In this document: positions 8,065 through 17,633 of the stretch, in pieces | How the letters are laid out: each line of letters opens with the position of its first letter | Numbering within the stretch: position 1 is the stretch's first letter | Source of the DNA: Pseudomonadota bacterium | GTDB lineage: Bacteria > Pseudomonadota > Alphaproteobacteria > Rhizobiales > Rhizobiaceae | Length of the DNA: 51,561 bases | Assembly (NCBI GenBank): GCA_020161665.1 | Contig: JAIUPA010000008.1 | Location: forward strand, 1-51,561 | Direction: 5' to 3' | The notes under the pieces: generated by a model | Told to the model about the DNA's origin: nothing | The model's database searches: none | What the model saw: only the letters and a program-made list of their open reading frames with translations | Program-made: the position numbers and the translations under genes

Positions 8065-9573
8065 ATGTTGCATCAGAAAATCGTGGAATCGCCGTTCAAG
8101 CTCAAGTACGGCAACTTTATCGGTGGCGAATGGCGCGATCCGGTCAACGGTCGTTATTTCGAAAACACCACCCCGGTGACCGGCGGCGTGCTCTGCGAAG
8201 TCGCCCGTTCCGATGAAAAGGACATTGAGCTTGCACTGGATGCCGCCCACAAGGCCAAGGACGCCTGGGGCCGCACCTCGACCACCGAGCGCTCCAACAT
8301 CCTGATGAAGGTCGCTCAGGTGATGGAAGACAATCTCGAGCTTCTGGCCCGCGCCGAAACTTGGGATAACGGCAAGCCGATCCGCGAAACGATGGCTGCC
8401 GACATTCCGCTCGCCATCGACCACTTCCGCTACTTCGCCTCGTGCATTCGTGCACAGGAAGGCTCCATCGGTGAAGTCGATCACGACACCGTGGCCTACC
8501 ACTTCCATGAGCCGCTCGGCGTTGTCGGTCAGATCATTCCGTGGAACTTCCCGATCCTCATGGCTGCGTGGAAGGTGGCTCCGGCCCTTGCTGCCGGTAA
8601 CTGCGTGGTGCTGAAGCCCGCTGAACAGACCCCGGCTTCGATCCTCGTTCTCATGGACCTCGTTGGCCACCTGCTGCCGGCGGGCGTTCTCAACGTCGTC
8701 AACGGTTTCGGCCTTGAAGCCGGCAAGCCGCTGGCCACGAGCCCGCGCATTGCCAAGATCGCGTTCACGGGTGAAACCTCCACCGGCCGCCTGATCATGC
8801 AGTATGCCAGCCAGAACCTCATTCCGGTGACGCTGGAACTGGGCGGCAAGTCGCCGAACATCTTCTTCGCCGACGTGATGGCGGAAGACGATGCCTTCCT
8901 CGATAAGGCGCTCGAAGGCTTTGCCATGTTCGCCCTCAACCAGGGTGAAGTCTGCACCTGCCCGAGCCGCGCTCTCGTTCAGGAATCGATCTACGATCGC
9001 TTCATGGAAAAGGCCGTTAAGCGCGTCGAAGCCATCAAGCAGGGCAACCCGCTCGATCCGTCGACCATGATCGGTGCCCAGGCTTCCAACGAGCAGCTTG
9101 AGAAGATCCTGGCCTATCTCGACATCGGTCGTCAGGAAGGCGCCAAGGTTCTGGCTGGTGGTTCGCGCAACGATCTGGGTGGCGATCTCGCCAACGGCTT
9201 CTACGTCAAGCCGACGATCTTTGCCGGTCACAACAAGATGCGTGTCTTCCAGGAAGAAATCTTCGGCCCGGTTGTGTCGGTCACGACCTTCAAGGACGAA
9301 AAGGAAGCGCTCGAAATCGCCAATGACACGCTTTACGGCCTCGGCGCCGGTGTGTGGACCCGCGATGGCAACCGCGCTTACCGCTTCGGCCGTGGCATTC
9401 AGGCCGGTCGCGTCTGGACCAACTGCTACCATGCCTACCCGGCGCATGCCGCGTTCGGTGGTTACAAGCAGTCCGGTATCGGCCGTGAAACGCACAAGAT
9501 GATGCTCGATCACTACCAGCAGACCAAGAACATGCTGGTGAGCTACAGCCCGAACGCTCTCGGCTTCTTCTGA
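8065..9573 (+). CDS. NAD-dependent aldehyde dehydrogenase, acetaldehyde (ExaC/AldB/AcoD) type
   Basis: A 502-residue cytosolic enzyme that oxidises aldehydes, probably acetaldehyde, to the acid with NAD(P). The cofactor loop FTGETSTG, the conserved LELGGKSP glutamate region and the active-site segment [11 protein letters not shown] are all present. Catalytic Cys is residue 297, with a second Cys at 299. The [11 protein letters not shown] form marks the ExaC/AldB/AcoD branch used in ethanol or acetoin breakdown. The start ATG at 8065 has GGGAGGA; an earlier in-frame start at 8026 has no such site. A DUF779 gene follows, the usual companion of this branch. An AcoR-like regulator precedes it. 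Substrate is inferred from family and context. Confidence 0.95.
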   Translation: MLHQKIVESPFKLKYGNFIGGEWRDPVNGRYFENTTPVTGGVLCEVARSDEKDIELALDAAHKAKDAWGRTSTTERSNILMKVAQVMEDNLELLARAETWDNGKPIRETMAADIPLAIDHFRYFASCIRAQEGSIGEVDHDTVAYHFHEPLGVVGQIIPWNFPILMAAWKVAPALAAGNCVVLKPAEQTPASILVLMDLVGHLLPAGVLNVVNGFGLEAGKPLATSPRIAKIAFTGETSTGRLIMQYASQNLIPVTLELGGKSPNIFFADVMAEDDAFLDKALEGFAMFALNQGEVCTCPSRALVQESIYDRFMEKAVKRVEAIKQGNPLDPSTMIGAQASNEQLEKILAYLDIGRQEGAKVLAGGSRNDLGGDLANGFYVKPTIFAGHNKMRVFQEEIFGPVVSVTTFKDEKEALEIANDTLYGLGAGVWTRDGNRAYRFGRGIQAGRVWTNCYHAYPAHAAFGGYKQSGIGRETHKMMLDHYQQTKNMLVSYSPNALGFF

Positions 9574-9750
9574 TCGATGTGAAGCCGGTGAGGGACGGCT
9601 GCAAATCATAGATTTCTACGCTTCCGGTGCTCATGGACGTCAAGTCCACTCCGCTCCGGGTCTCGAAATCCAAGATTTTCGCCAATCCCTGACCGGCTTT
9701 CAGTCGACAATCGGCAGGCCGGTCGGTTTCGATCAAGCCTGTCGCGCATT

Positions 9751-9784
9751 CCCCTCGGGCGATTTCGTCCGGGGGGCTTTTTGC
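9751..9784 (+). terminator. Terminator or attenuator between the dehydrogenase and DUF779 genes
   Basis: CCCCTCGGG (9751-9759) can pair with TCCGGGGGG over nine positions including two wobbles, followed by CTTTTTG. It ends just before the DUF779 ribosome-binding site, so it may lower DUF779 expression relative to the dehydrogenase. Confidence 0.65.
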
Positions 9785-9798
9785 TTCGGGAGGATAAA

Positions 9799-10185
9799 AT
9801 GGAAGAAACAGTCAATGGCGAGCCGCGTGTGACGGCAACCGAGGCGGCAGTGGCCTTCCTGCGGGAAATCCGCCGCGATCATCCAAATGTTCTGTTCCAC
9901 CAGTCCGGCGGCTGCTGTGATGGCTCGTCACCCATGCTCTATCCGGCCAGCGAATACATGGTCGGAGACGGCGATGTTCGGCTGGGCGATGTCGATGGCG
10001 TGCCGGTCTATATCAGCCGCAGCCAGTTCGAGGCGTGGAAGCATACGCAACTCATTCTCGATGTGGTGCCGGGGCGTGGCGGCATGTTCTCTCTCGACAA
10101 TGGCCGGGAGCGCCGCTTCCTGACCCGCTCGAAAATCTTCGGGGGCGGGGAGGTGGCCTGCGCCATTCCCGGTGTCTCCGCCTGA
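9799..10185 (+). CDS. DUF779 protein, partner of aldehyde dehydrogenase
   Basis: A 128-residue soluble protein of the DUF779 family. The signature SGGCCDGSSPMLYP at about 36-49 contains a vicinal Cys pair. It continues with VYISRSQFEAW and a C-terminal segment rich in Gly and Arg. Family members are encoded next to ExaC/AldB-type aldehyde dehydrogenases, as here; the biochemical role is unknown. The ATG at 9799 has GGGAGGATAAA upstream. A 225-base spacer with a terminator-like hairpin separates it from the dehydrogenase, longer than expected for tight coupling. I did not find any catalytic motif beyond the Cys pair. Confidence 0.9.
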   Translation: MEETVNGEPRVTATEAAVAFLREIRRDHPNVLFHQSGGCCDGSSPMLYPASEYMVGDGDVRLGDVDGVPVYISRSQFEAWKHTQLILDVVPGRGGMFSLDNGRERRFLTRSKIFGGGEVACAIPGVSA

Positions 10186-10190
10186 CAAGT

Positions 10191-10229
10191 AAAAAGCCCG
10201 GAAAACCAAAAGGTTCTCCGGGCTTTTTT
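10191..10229. terminator. Bidirectional terminator between the DUF779 and prs genes
   Basis: AAAAAGCCCGGA and TCCGGGCTTTTTT form a long stem with A and T runs on both sides. It can end transcription of the plus-strand DUF779 gene and the minus-strand prs gene. Confidence 0.9.
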
Positions 10230-10302
10230 GAATTCTGATTCTGGTTTGACCAGTGCATTTCCGAACGCCTTGCGACGTTATACGGGGCTGGAAATGCTCA
10301 GC

Positions 10303-11235
10303 TTAGTTGAAAAGGCTCGAAACCGACTGTTCCTGTGCCGTGCGGCTGATAGCTTCGCCGAGCAGCGCATCGGTGGAGACAACGCGGATATTCGGGGCCG
10401 AAAGCACTGCCGTCGTCGGCTGGATCGAGTCGGTGATGACCAGTTCCTTGAGCTTCGAAGACGAGATGCGGGTGACCGCACCGCCCGAAAGCACGCCGTG
10501 GGTGATGTAGGCGGTCACAGACGTTGCGCCGTTCTTCAGAAGCGCTTCGGCGGCGTTGCACAGCGTACCCCCGGAATCGACGATATCGTCGATCAGGATG
10601 CAATCCTTGCCGCGCACGTCACCGATCACGTTCATGACTTCGGACTCACCCGGACGGTCACGACGCTTGTCGACGATGGCCAGAAGACAGTCGAGGCGCT
10701 TGGCGAGCGAGCGGGCGCGCACCACGCCACCCACGTCCGGCGAAACGACCATGACGTTGTTCAGGTCGTAATGTTCCTTCACGTCGCGCGACAGGATCGG
10801 CACGGCATAAAGATTGTCGGTCGGAATATCGAAGAAGCCCTGAATCTGACCGGCGTGCAGATCGAGCGTCAGAACGCGGTCCGCACCGGCTTCGGTGATC
10901 AGGTTGGCGACCAGCTTGGCCGAGATCGGCGTACGCGGGCCGGGCTTGCGGTCCTGTCGGGCATAGCCGAAATAGGGAAGGACTGCCGTGATGCGCTTGG
11001 CCGAGGAACGGCGGAACGCGTCGATCATGATGAGCAGTTCCATCAGGTGATCGTTTGTCGGGAACGACGTGGACTGGATGACAAAGACATCCTCACCGCG
11101 CACGTTTTCCTGAATTTCAACGAAGATTTCCTGGTCTGCGAAGCGCTTTACGGTGGCTCGGCCGAGAGGAACGTTGAGATAATTGCAGATCGACTCGGCG
11201 AGGTGCCGATTGGAATTGCCTGCGAAAACCTTCAT
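10303..11235 (-). CDS. prs: Ribose-phosphate pyrophosphokinase
   Basis: A 310-residue cytosolic enzyme that makes PRPP from ribose 5-phosphate and ATP for purine, pyrimidine, histidine, tryptophan and NAD synthesis. The N-terminal [11 protein letters not shown], the ATP-binding loop region [10 protein letters not shown], the [11 protein letters not shown] motif and the PRPP loop DDIVDSGGT are all present. Length matches class I PRPP synthetases. The start ATG at 11235 follows a short leader; TGACAACAGGCGGACCCCC lies before it with a modest GGCGGA. It stands alone between the lipoprotein gene and the bidirectional terminator. In Brucella-like genomes prs sits close to rplY-pth-ychF, as in this window. 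Confidence 0.97.
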   Translation of the reverse strand: MKVFAGNSNRHLAESICNYLNVPLGRATVKRFADQEIFVEIQENVRGEDVFVIQSTSFPTNDHLMELLIMIDAFRRSSAKRITAVLPYFGYARQDRKPGPRTPISAKLVANLITEAGADRVLTLDLHAGQIQGFFDIPTDNLYAVPILSRDVKEHYDLNNVMVVSPDVGGVVRARSLAKRLDCLLAIVDKRRDRPGESEVMNVIGDVRGKDCILIDDIVDSGGTLCNAAEALLKNGATSVTAYITHGVLSGGAVTRISSSKLKELVITDSIQPTTAVLSAPNIRVVSTDALLGEAISRTAQEQSVSSLFN

Positions 11236-11358
11236 GGGGGTCCGCCTGTTGTCACGCTGGATGGGCGCTTTTTACTGCTCCAGCCTGCGATTGCAAGGGC
11301 ATTGACTGCTTTTTTACGGTTTTTCCGGGACTTCCTTAATATAGGTGTCGCAAGGTTG

Positions 11359-12108
11359 CTATCCGGAGCGGTTTGTCAGCCATTGACGATAGGCAGAAAT
11401 CGTTTTGTCGCCGATGGTTTGCATGGTTGAAGCAGGCACTGTGGCCCATGGATCGCCCTTGCTGAACGGGGCTGTTTCCTGCCCCTGAATGCGGTGCAGG
11501 CGGTTGCCACTGCCATCCAGAACATCCCAGACATAGACGACGACCGTCTTGCCGCCATCGGTATAGGCCGAAAGATACCCTTTCAGCATGTGTTCAGCGC
11601 TGGCGTCGGCAGAACTCTTGATGGTGAGTCCACTGGCGCGGGCCGCGGCCCCGAGCTGGCGCGACAAGGGCGTCACGGATTGAACCGGCGCGCCAATGAT
11701 CGGCAGGAAGCGGACCGTGCCGGTGCCTGCCGCTGACGGCGGTGCGAGGCTTGCCTGACCTGCAGGGGCTTGTGCCATGCCGCCGACCGGAGGCGAGGCA
11801 GCGGGGGAAACGGCGGCACCGCTTGAAAGCGCCTGGGCCTGCGCTTCCAGCGTGTTTTGCGGCGGAGGCAGGGGCTGGTTATTATAGGTCGCGACGGGTT
11901 GAGTGGCGGCGATGCGGGCCGTTTCAGCCTGTGTGACCGGCGTGGAGTTTTGGGCAGCGGTCAGGTCTTCAGGCGGGAGAAGCGCGTCATTCGTGTTGCA
12001 GCCAGCCAGCATGAGGGCGGCCAGTGCGACCACTCCCCGTTTTCCGGCACGGCGCGTCCGAGAGATGCCCCTCGAGCCTGCAGGCCGGAAATCCCTGAAA
12101 TCTTCCAC
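11359..12108 (-). CDS. Putative lipoprotein of unknown function
   Basis: A 249-residue predicted lipoprotein. An Arg-rich start region (SRTRRAGKRG) precedes a hydrophobic stretch ending in the lipobox LAGC, with the lipid-anchored Cys at residue 37. A Pro/Ala/Gln-rich linker of about 100 residues follows. The C-terminal half (LGAAARASGL, then YLSAYTDGGKTVVVYVWDVLDG) looks like a small folded domain. I chose the GTG at 12108 because GGAAGG lies upstream and the longer frame would run into pgeF. It follows pgeF by about 110 bases. I do not recognise the family; similar lipoproteins seem common in this order, but I give no function. Confidence 0.75.
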   Translation of the reverse strand: MEDFRDFRPAGSRGISRTRRAGKRGVVALAALMLAGCNTNDALLPPEDLTAAQNSTPVTQAETARIAATQPVATYNNQPLPPPQNTLEAQAQALSSGAAVSPAASPPVGGMAQAPAGQASLAPPSAAGTGTVRFLPIIGAPVQSVTPLSRQLGAAARASGLTIKSSADASAEHMLKGYLSAYTDGGKTVVVYVWDVLDGSGNRLHRIQGQETAPFSKGDPWATVPASTMQTIGDKTISAYRQWLTNRSG

Positions 12109-12217
12109 TGTGCGCCTTCCTCCCGAATTCGCCTGTTTCGATTTGAAACGAACTATCGGCGCTGAAGGCAGGGCTGTCAATTGCGACAGGTTGCCTGACT
12201 TTTCAGGGGGCAAGCGT

Positions 12218-13021
12218 TTAGCCTGTGATGGCAATCGCCGAAATCTGGCGGCCATAATCCGGTTCGCCTGCGTGGGTGGTGCGGCGGTAGGAGAAGAAGC
12301 GTTCATCATCGGGATAGGTGCAGATGCCGAGGCTTTGCGCTTCCACTCCGGCGCGCTCAAGGCGCATCAGGGTGAGGGCGGGCAGGTCGAACATCGAATG
12401 GCCTTCACGCTTGGACGGCGTGAAAAAGCGGGCGTAGTCCGGGTCCGTCTCCAGGAAGCGGGCGACGAATTCCGGGCCGACCTCATAGCTTGCCTTGCTG
12501 ATCGACGGGCCAAGGCAGGCACGGATCGAGGCGCGCTTTGCGCCAAGCGCGATCATCGCCTCGATGGTGTTTTCCAGAACGCCGGTCAGTGCGCCCTTCC
12601 AACCGGCATGGGCCGCACCGATCACGCCATTGTCGGCGTCGGCAAAAAGGATCGGGCCGCAGTCGGCCGCCAGAACGCCGAGAACAAGGCCCGGCGTGCG
12701 CGTCACCAGCGCATCGGCCTGATCGCGCCGCCCGTCATAGGTTTCATCGACCGTCACAACGTCGGGCGAATGGATCTGATGAACCGTTGCGAGGCGTTCG
12801 AGCGGCTGAGCGAACCAGCCCGCGACACGGGTGCGGTTTTCAAGCACGGCTTCGCGGGCGTCGTTTGAGCCAAGGCCGACGTTCAGGCCGCGATAGATGC
12901 CCGTCGAGACGCCGCCCTTGCGGGTGAAAAAGCCGTGGCGGATGGTGCCGGTCTCATCGCTGAGGAGGGGGCTTTCAAGCGGTGCGGGTTTGTTGTCGTC
13001 GAGCATGGTCTGCCCTTTCAT
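12218..13021 (-). CDS. pgeF: Peptidoglycan editing factor PgeF (YfiH/laccase-domain)
   Basis: A 267-residue member of the YfiH/DUF152 multicopper-like family, now linked to correcting peptidoglycan precursors with the wrong first amino acid; older annotations say polyphenol oxidase. Conserved pieces are HGFFTRKGGVS near the N-terminus, VHQIHSPDVV, the HAGWKGAL metal-ligand motif, CLGPSI and the C-terminal YRRTTHAGEPDYGRQ. The ATG at 13021 overlaps the midA stop as ATGA. A second ATG at 13006 preceded by AAAGGGCAG is an alternative start. It is third in an lgt-midA-pgeF run that is conserved in the order. Family is firm; the editing role is taken from the E. coli homologue. Confidence 0.93.
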   Translation of the reverse strand: MKGQTMLDDNKPAPLESPLLSDETGTIRHGFFTRKGGVSTGIYRGLNVGLGSNDAREAVLENRTRVAGWFAQPLERLATVHQIHSPDVVTVDETYDGRRDQADALVTRTPGLVLGVLAADCGPILFADADNGVIGAAHAGWKGALTGVLENTIEAMIALGAKRASIRACLGPSISKASYEVGPEFVARFLETDPDYARFFTPSKREGHSMFDLPALTLMRLERAGVEAQSLGICTYPDDERFFSYRRTTHAGEPDYGRQISAIAITG

Positions 13022-14130
13022 TCCTGTGACGCCGGTTCCGTGCGACGGAAGGGGGCGAGTTCCACCGTTGGGCTCGAAACGGCGAGAACCTTGAACAATT
13101 CTCCCATGCGGCCTTCGCCGCTGCCCGCCAGCCGGGTGACGGCCTGGGAAATACTGCGCTGGGTGATCTCGTCCTTGCCGCGCCCGAGCGTTCCGGCGCG
13201 TTCCGCCAGACCCAGGCCCAGCAGGAAATCACCTTGTGGCAGCATTCCGTTGACATGAAGGCCAAGGGCCTCTGCCGTCAGCGCCAGACTTTCGAAATCG
13301 ACATGGCTGGTCAGATCGGCCTCGCCCGGATGGGCCAGCGGCGGATCATATTCATGTTTCAAGACGGCCTGCAGCGTATCGCCATAGCCGCTGACGGTGT
13401 GGCCGTAATCGATGGCGAGCGCTGTGCCGCCCGATGCGCGCAGCCGCTCGCACAGCGCCTGCATGACGGCGGTGCGGGCCGGGGCCACTTCGAAGACGGT
13501 GCCTTCGGGCGGGGTGTTGCCGGGCGGCAGGAGGGCCGGGTCAAGGCCCGCCGGGCCGACGGTGAAGGTCAGTTCATCATCGACGCCAAGGCCCACCATG
13601 CGCTCGCGAAAGCCCATCGACGTGCGCACGAACTGGCGGATCGGGATCGCGTCGAAAAGCTCGTTGGCGACAATCAGCGCAAAACCTTCCGGCACGTCAT
13701 CAAAGCCCTCATGCCAGTTGACGCGCTCGCCATGGGCACTCAGCGTCTGGCGCTGGACATTGCGCAGCCGTTCGCTGGTCTCAACGAGGTGGACGGTGAC
13801 ATTGGTGTAAAGTTCCGGGGCCAGGCGGGCAATGACGCGCAGCATATCGGCGGCCATGGTGCCGCGACCGGGGCCGATTTCCACCAGCCGCACGAGGCTG
13901 GGCGAGCCATGACGCTGCCAGGCATGCACCACGAAAATGCCGATCATTTCGCCAAACAGCTGGCTGATTTCCGGGGCGGTAATGAAATCGCCGGAACGGC
14001 CGAAGGGCTCGCGGGTGCGATAATAGCCGTATTCGGGGTCGGCGAGGCACAGCGCAAAGTAATCCGTCACCGAAATCGGGCCGTTGATGCGGATGATGGC
14101 CTTGATCTTCTCGGCAAGCGGCGTCGTCAC
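13018..14130 (-). CDS. Class I SAM-dependent methyltransferase, MidA/NDUFAF7 family (COG1565)
   Basis: A 370-residue methyltransferase of the MidA/NDUFAF7 family. The mitochondrial member methylates an Arg of a complex I subunit; the bacterial substrate is not settled. Visible motifs are [30 protein letters not shown] and the SAM loop EIGPGRGTM at about 85, followed by ALAIDYGH and the C-terminal [10 protein letters not shown]. The GTG at 14130 overlaps the lgt stop (GTGA) and has AAGGAACG upstream; an upstream in-frame start would lie inside lgt. It is the middle gene of lgt-midA-pgeF. Possible role in respiratory complex I assembly is by homology only. Confidence 0.9.
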   Translation of the reverse strand: MTTPLAEKIKAIIRINGPISVTDYFALCLADPEYGYYRTREPFGRSGDFITAPEISQLFGEMIGIFVVHAWQRHGSPSLVRLVEIGPGRGTMAADMLRVIARLAPELYTNVTVHLVETSERLRNVQRQTLSAHGERVNWHEGFDDVPEGFALIVANELFDAIPIRQFVRTSMGFRERMVGLGVDDELTFTVGPAGLDPALLPPGNTPPEGTVFEVAPARTAVMQALCERLRASGGTALAIDYGHTVSGYGDTLQAVLKHEYDPPLAHPGEADLTSHVDFESLALTAEALGLHVNGMLPQGDFLLGLGLAERAGTLGRGKDEITQRSISQAVTRLAGSGEGRMGELFKVLAVSSPTVELAPFRRTEPASQE

Positions 14131-14999
14131 GGTGCGTTCCTTCGCGCCCGCAGCATGGCCCACAGACCGGCCAGCAGCATCGGCAGCGAGAGCAGCATGC
14201 CCATGGTCAGCCAGCCACCATAAAGATAGCCAAGCTGCACGTCCGGTTCGCGGAAGAATTCCACGAAGCTGCGCGAGATGGCGTAGAGGCAGACGAAGAG
14301 GCCCGCCGTGAAGCCCGGCATCTTGAGGGCGCGGGTCAGCCGCGTGACGAGGAGCAGGATGATGAAGCTCACGAAACCTTCAAGACCGGCTTCATAAAGC
14401 TGGCTCGGATGGCGGGTGAAGGGGCCGCCCGTCGGGAACACCATGGCCCAGGGGGCATCGGAAATGCGGCCCCAGAGTTCGCCATTGATGAAATTGGCAA
14501 TACGGCCAAAGAACAGGCCGATAGGTGCGACGGCGGCGACCAGGTCGAACAGGCTCCAGATCGGCAGGCCGCGACGGCGGGCAAAGAGGATCATGGCCAG
14601 CGTTGCACCCGCAAAGCCGCCGTGGAACGACATGCCGCCATTCCAGACCGCCAGCATGCTGGACGGATTGGCGAGGAAGGCTGACAGGTCATAGAAAAGG
14701 ATATAGCCGATGCGACCGCCCAGAACGATGCCGAGCGTGGCCCAGACCACGAAGTCATCCAGTTGCAGGCGGGTTGCGGGCGGGTGTTCATCCTTCCACA
14801 GATGGCGGGCATCGACGAGGCTGCGGGCATAAAGCCAGCCGAGCAGGATACCGGCCACATAGGCCAGCCCGTACCAGCGGATGGGCAGGGGGCCGATGTG
14901 TAATGCCACCGGATCGAATTCCGGGTAGGCGATGATGGCGGCGTAGGATGCGATGGACTGCAAGTCGTTCGTTCCGTTGATTTTCGTGTGCCGGACCAT
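14127..14999 (-). CDS. lgt: Prolipoprotein diacylglyceryl transferase
   Basis: A 290-residue inner-membrane enzyme that moves diacylglycerol from phosphatidylglycerol to the lipobox Cys of prolipoproteins, the first step of lipoprotein maturation. About seven membrane segments are seen. The Lgt signature [14 protein letters not shown] is intact, and the N-terminal [17 protein letters not shown] and the SFHGGFAGA segment are typical. The ATG at 14999 (MVRHTK) has GGAACG upstream; an in-frame TTG eight codons earlier has weaker support. First gene of the run lgt-midA-pgeF with 4-base overlaps throughout; divergent from the ubiK-like gene, so a shared promoter region lies at 15000-15161. Confidence 0.97.
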   Translation of the reverse strand: MVRHTKINGTNDLQSIASYAAIIAYPEFDPVALHIGPLPIRWYGLAYVAGILLGWLYARSLVDARHLWKDEHPPATRLQLDDFVVWATLGIVLGGRIGYILFYDLSAFLANPSSMLAVWNGGMSFHGGFAGATLAMILFARRRGLPIWSLFDLVAAVAPIGLFFGRIANFINGELWGRISDAPWAMVFPTGGPFTRHPSQLYEAGLEGFVSFIILLLVTRLTRALKMPGFTAGLFVCLYAISRSFVEFFREPDVQLGYLYGGWLTMGMLLSLPMLLAGLWAMLRARRNAP

Positions 15000-15161
15000 G
15001 GCGTTCCGTAATGAAACGGTCAAGATGAATCATAATGGCGATGCTGCCCTGCAGCAGGCTGACCATGGAGCGACGGCATGACGCTCTTGCAAGGCGGGGC
15101 GCAAATGCCTAACTCAGTAACCAGAGACGTTCGCGACGGGCGAACAAGACAGGAGGCTGAC

Positions 15162-15419
15162 ATGACGACCGGACCGAGCCGCATCTTTGATGAATTCGCC
15201 AAGCTGATGACCGATGCCGCAGGCGCCGCGCAGGGCATGAAGCGCGAAGCGGAAACCATGTTGCATTCGCAGACCGAGCGCGTGCTGAACGGGCTTGATC
15301 TCGTCAAGCGCGAGGAATTTGAAGCCGTTCGCGAAATGGCGATCAAGGCGCGCGACGAAAATGATGCACTGAAGGCCCGCATCGAGGCGCTTGAGGCACA
15401 GCTTGCCGCCAAGGGCTGA
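15162..15419 (+). CDS. UbiK-like accessory factor (BMFP/DUF526)
   Basis: An 85-residue cytosolic protein of the BMFP/UbiK family. It begins SRIFDEFAKLMTDAAGAAQGM, an amphipathic helix that in homologues can fuse membranes. It ends in a coiled coil (FEAVREMAIKARDENDALK to EALEAQLAAKG) that drives trimer formation. UbiK assists aerobic ubiquinone synthesis in Proteobacteria. The ATG at 15162 has a perfect AGGAGG. It is transcribed alone, divergent from lgt, with its own terminator. The family is clear from size and layout; the ubiquinone role is by homology. Confidence 0.85.
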   Translation: MTTGPSRIFDEFAKLMTDAAGAAQGMKREAETMLHSQTERVLNGLDLVKREEFEAVREMAIKARDENDALKARIEALEAQLAAKG

Positions 15420-15455
15420 TGTCGCCTGACAGGCGTATTCAAGACGGGAATGATG

Positions 15456-15488
15456 AAGGGAGGAGGCGAAAGCTGTCCTCCCTTTTTT
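15456..15488 (+). terminator. Intrinsic terminator of the ubiK-like gene
   Basis: AAGGGAGGA pairs with TCCTCCCTT around GGCGAAAGCTG, ending in a T run. It follows the stop codon by about 35 bases. Confidence 0.85.
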
Positions 15489-15870
15489 GTTGATGCAGCG
15501 CATGTTGCCCCTTGACGGGGTGGAGCGCGGCTTCCGCCTTTTAAAAAAATTGCATGTTATCCACGCCTGTGGACAGGTCGTAAAAATCCAGTTTCCAGAG
15601 TCATTTAAGGGCGGTCACTGAGGAAGTGCGGCAAGCACTGTCCACAGAGTCGGCGGCAAAAAGAAAGGGCGGGGGGCTGGCGACGGGACTCTGCCGTTAT
15701 ACACTGATTTTAAATGATGATTCGAAATGACCCCGAAAGCTTCGGACAGGGTGCATGCGTTACCGAAGGGGTCCTGGCAATCATCTGAAAAGTGTTGTTC
15801 CCGGTAAATCGTCTGTGTTTTCGAGTGTTCGCGCACGAGAGCGCATCCGTTCCGGCTGAGAAGGTGCCGC
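15489..15870. other. Intergenic region without a recognised gene
   Basis: About 380 bases between the ubiK-like terminator and the ybjN-like gene. It contains one TTATCCACG (15558-15566), near a DnaA box, and a run of seven A. No frame in it looks coding. It presumably holds the promoter for the ybjN-proC-csaA run. Confidence 0.5.
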
Positions 15871-16374
15871 ATGAGCCTTAGGGAATTCGAAATCGAGCGA
15901 CGTCAGTCCAACCCGGTCGACATGATCGAGTTTGTCGCTGCGTCGAACGACTGGTCGTTCGAACGGTCTGGTGAAGATGAAATCGCCATGACCGTGGCGG
16001 GCAAATGGACGGATTACCACGTCTCGTTTTCCTGGATGGAAGACGTGGAGGCGCTGCATCTGGCTTGCGCCTTTGATATTCGCGTGCCGGATCTGCGCGT
16101 GACCGAGGTGATGCGCTTGCTGTCCTTCGTCAACGGGCAGGTGCTGATGGGGCATTTCGACCTGTGGCGTCACGAGGATGTGGTGATCTTCCGCCAGTCG
16201 CTGCTTCTGGCCGGTGGAGCCGAGCCGACCGACCGTCAGGTGGAGGTTCTGTTGTCCAACGCGCTTGATACCTGCGAGGTCTATTATCAGGCGTTCCAGT
16301 TCGTCGTGTGGTCTGGCATGGAAGCGAAAAGCGCGCTGGATGCGGTGCTCTTCGAAACGGTGGGGGAAGCCTGA
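15871..16374 (+). CDS. YbjN-domain protein
   Basis: A 167-residue soluble protein with the YbjN fold, related to type III secretion chaperone-like proteins. Typical segments are NDWSFERSGEDEIAMTVAG, a run of alternating strands, and the helix VTEVMRLLSFVNGQVLMGHF. E. coli YbjN affects motility and stress responses, but no molecular function is agreed. The ATG at 15871 has GAGAAGG. Its stop overlaps the proC start (TGATG at 16372), so proC is translationally coupled. This ybjN-proC pairing is usual in the order. Confidence 0.85.
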   Translation: MSLREFEIERRQSNPVDMIEFVAASNDWSFERSGEDEIAMTVAGKWTDYHVSFSWMEDVEALHLACAFDIRVPDLRVTEVMRLLSFVNGQVLMGHFDLWRHEDVVIFRQSLLLAGGAEPTDRQVEVLLSNALDTCEVYYQAFQFVVWSGMEAKSALDAVLFETVGEA

Positions 16375-17195
16375 TGGGCAGCATGTTCCAGAGCGGCCCG
16401 CTCGTTCTTGTCGGGGCTGGCAATATGGGCGGCGCGCTTTTGACCGGCTGGTTGAAGCAGGGCGTTCCCGGTTCCAGCGTTCTGGTGCTTGATCCATCGC
16501 CCTCGGCGGCCATTCTTTCGACCGTGGAAGAGGCTGGTGCGCGGCATCTGACCGAAGCTCCCGCAGGCGTGAAGGCAGGCATTCTGTTTCTCGCCGTTAA
16601 GCCACAGATGATGGCGGCTGTCGCGGAAACGCTGACGGGGCTTGTTGGCCCCGATACGGTGATCGTGTCGATTGCCGCGGGCAAGACGATTGCCTTCTTC
16701 GAAGGAATTTTCGGTGAGGGCGCCATGGTGCGCGCCATGCCGAATACGCCGGCCATGGTCGGCCGTGGTGTGACCGGAGCCTATGCCAATCAGCGCGTCA
16801 ACGAGGCGCAGCGCGCGGCCGTGGAATCGCTGCTGAAGGTCAGCGGTCCGGTGGAGTGGGTCGCGAATGAATCGGGGATCGATGCCGTGACGGCAGTCTC
16901 GGGCAGCGGACCGGCCTATGTTTTCTATCTCGTGGAGTGCCTGGCAGAGGCAGGTCGCAAAGCAGGCCTGCCGGCGGACCTCGCCATGCGTCTTGCGCGG
17001 GAAACTGTCTCGGGGGCTGGCGAACTTCTTCACCAGTCCCCCGATGACGCCTCAACCCTTCGCAAGAATGTGACGTCGCCGGGCGGCACGACCGCGGCAG
17101 CACTCTCCGTTCTGATGGCGGACGATGCCATGCAGCCGCTGTTTGACCGGGCGGTGGAAGCCGCGCGTGCCCGCGCCGTCGAGCTTTCGGCATAA
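16374..17195 (+). CDS. proC: Pyrroline-5-carboxylate reductase
   Basis: A 273-residue cytosolic enzyme for the last step of proline synthesis: pyrroline-5-carboxylate plus NAD(P)H to proline. The Rossmann loop [12 protein letters not shown] is at about 12-23. [18 protein letters not shown] and the C-terminal signature [13 protein letters not shown] with [14 protein letters not shown] are intact. The ATG at 16374 overlaps the upstream stop and GGGGGA precedes it. It is the middle gene of ybjN-proC-csaA. Length and motifs are standard and the call is firm. Confidence 0.97.
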   Translation: MGSMFQSGPLVLVGAGNMGGALLTGWLKQGVPGSSVLVLDPSPSAAILSTVEEAGARHLTEAPAGVKAGILFLAVKPQMMAAVAETLTGLVGPDTVIVSIAAGKTIAFFEGIFGEGAMVRAMPNTPAMVGRGVTGAYANQRVNEAQRAAVESLLKVSGPVEWVANESGIDAVTAVSGSGPAYVFYLVECLAEAGRKAGLPADLAMRLARETVSGAGELLHQSPDDASTLRKNVTSPGGTTAAALSVLMADDAMQPLFDRAVEAARARAVELSA

Positions 17196-17205
17196 GAGGC
17201 TGATG

Positions 17206-17547
17206 ATGAGTGCTGAGATTACCTATGCCGACTTCGAGAAGGTGGATATTCGCACTGGTACGATTGTTGAGGTTCTGCCCTTTCCCGAGGCGCGCAAACC
17301 GGCCTTCAAGCTGATGATCGATTTCGGCCCCGAGATTGGCATCAAGAAATCCTCGGCGCAGATTACCGTTCACTACACGCCGGAAACGCTGCTTGGCCGT
17401 CAGGTTCTGGCGGTCGTGAATTTTCCACCGCGCCAGATCGGCCCTTTCCGTTCGGAAGTCCTGACCCTTGGTTTTGAGGACGAGAACGGTGCCATTGTTC
17501 TGGCCGCCGTTGAACGCGGCGTGCCGAACGGCAAGAAGATGTGCTGA
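17206..17547 (+). CDS. CsaA-like tRNA-binding protein
   Basis: A 113-residue single OB-fold protein of the CsaA/tRNA-binding family. Segments [25 protein letters not shown] (residues about 8 on), [17 protein letters not shown] and LGFEDENG fit the family closely. In Bacillus CsaA has export-chaperone activity; a role in binding tRNA or unfolded protein is possible here, unproven. An ATG at 17206 is preceded by AGAGGC; an adjacent ATG at 17203 is equally in frame. It follows proC by 10 bases and ends the run. No intrinsic terminator follows; instead the next 290 bases are repeats. Confidence 0.88.
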   Translation: MSAEITYADFEKVDIRTGTIVEVLPFPEARKPAFKLMIDFGPEIGIKKSSAQITVHYTPETLLGRQVLAVVNFPPRQIGPFRSEVLTLGFEDENGAIVLAAVERGVPNGKKMC

Positions 17548-17580
17548 TTAGAGCATTATCGGCTTCCCTTTTGATCTTTG

Positions 17581-17630
17581 CCCCTCATCCCCCTGCCGGG
17601 ACCTTCTCCCCGCGCGCTGGGAGAAGGGGA
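17581..17630. repeat. Dispersed CCCCTCATCC-type repeat
   Basis: Begins CCCCTCATCC and ends GAGAAGGGGA, with CTTCTCCC and GGGAGAAG as pairing arms. Copies of the same family are at 17758-17806, 26731-26775 and 26822-26872. Common intergenic filler in alphaproteobacteria. Confidence 0.7.
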
Positions 17631-17633
17631 TAA

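Noticed and set aside
7837..9609. 590-codon minus-strand frame opposite the aldehyde dehydrogenase
   Set aside because: Same effect: a long open antisense frame over a certain gene. Repetitive polar composition and no family features.
15558..15650. TTATCCACG and TGTCCACAG, similar to DnaA boxes
   Set aside because: Only one good match and no cluster, AT-rich unwinding element or origin-linked gene. Not an origin.
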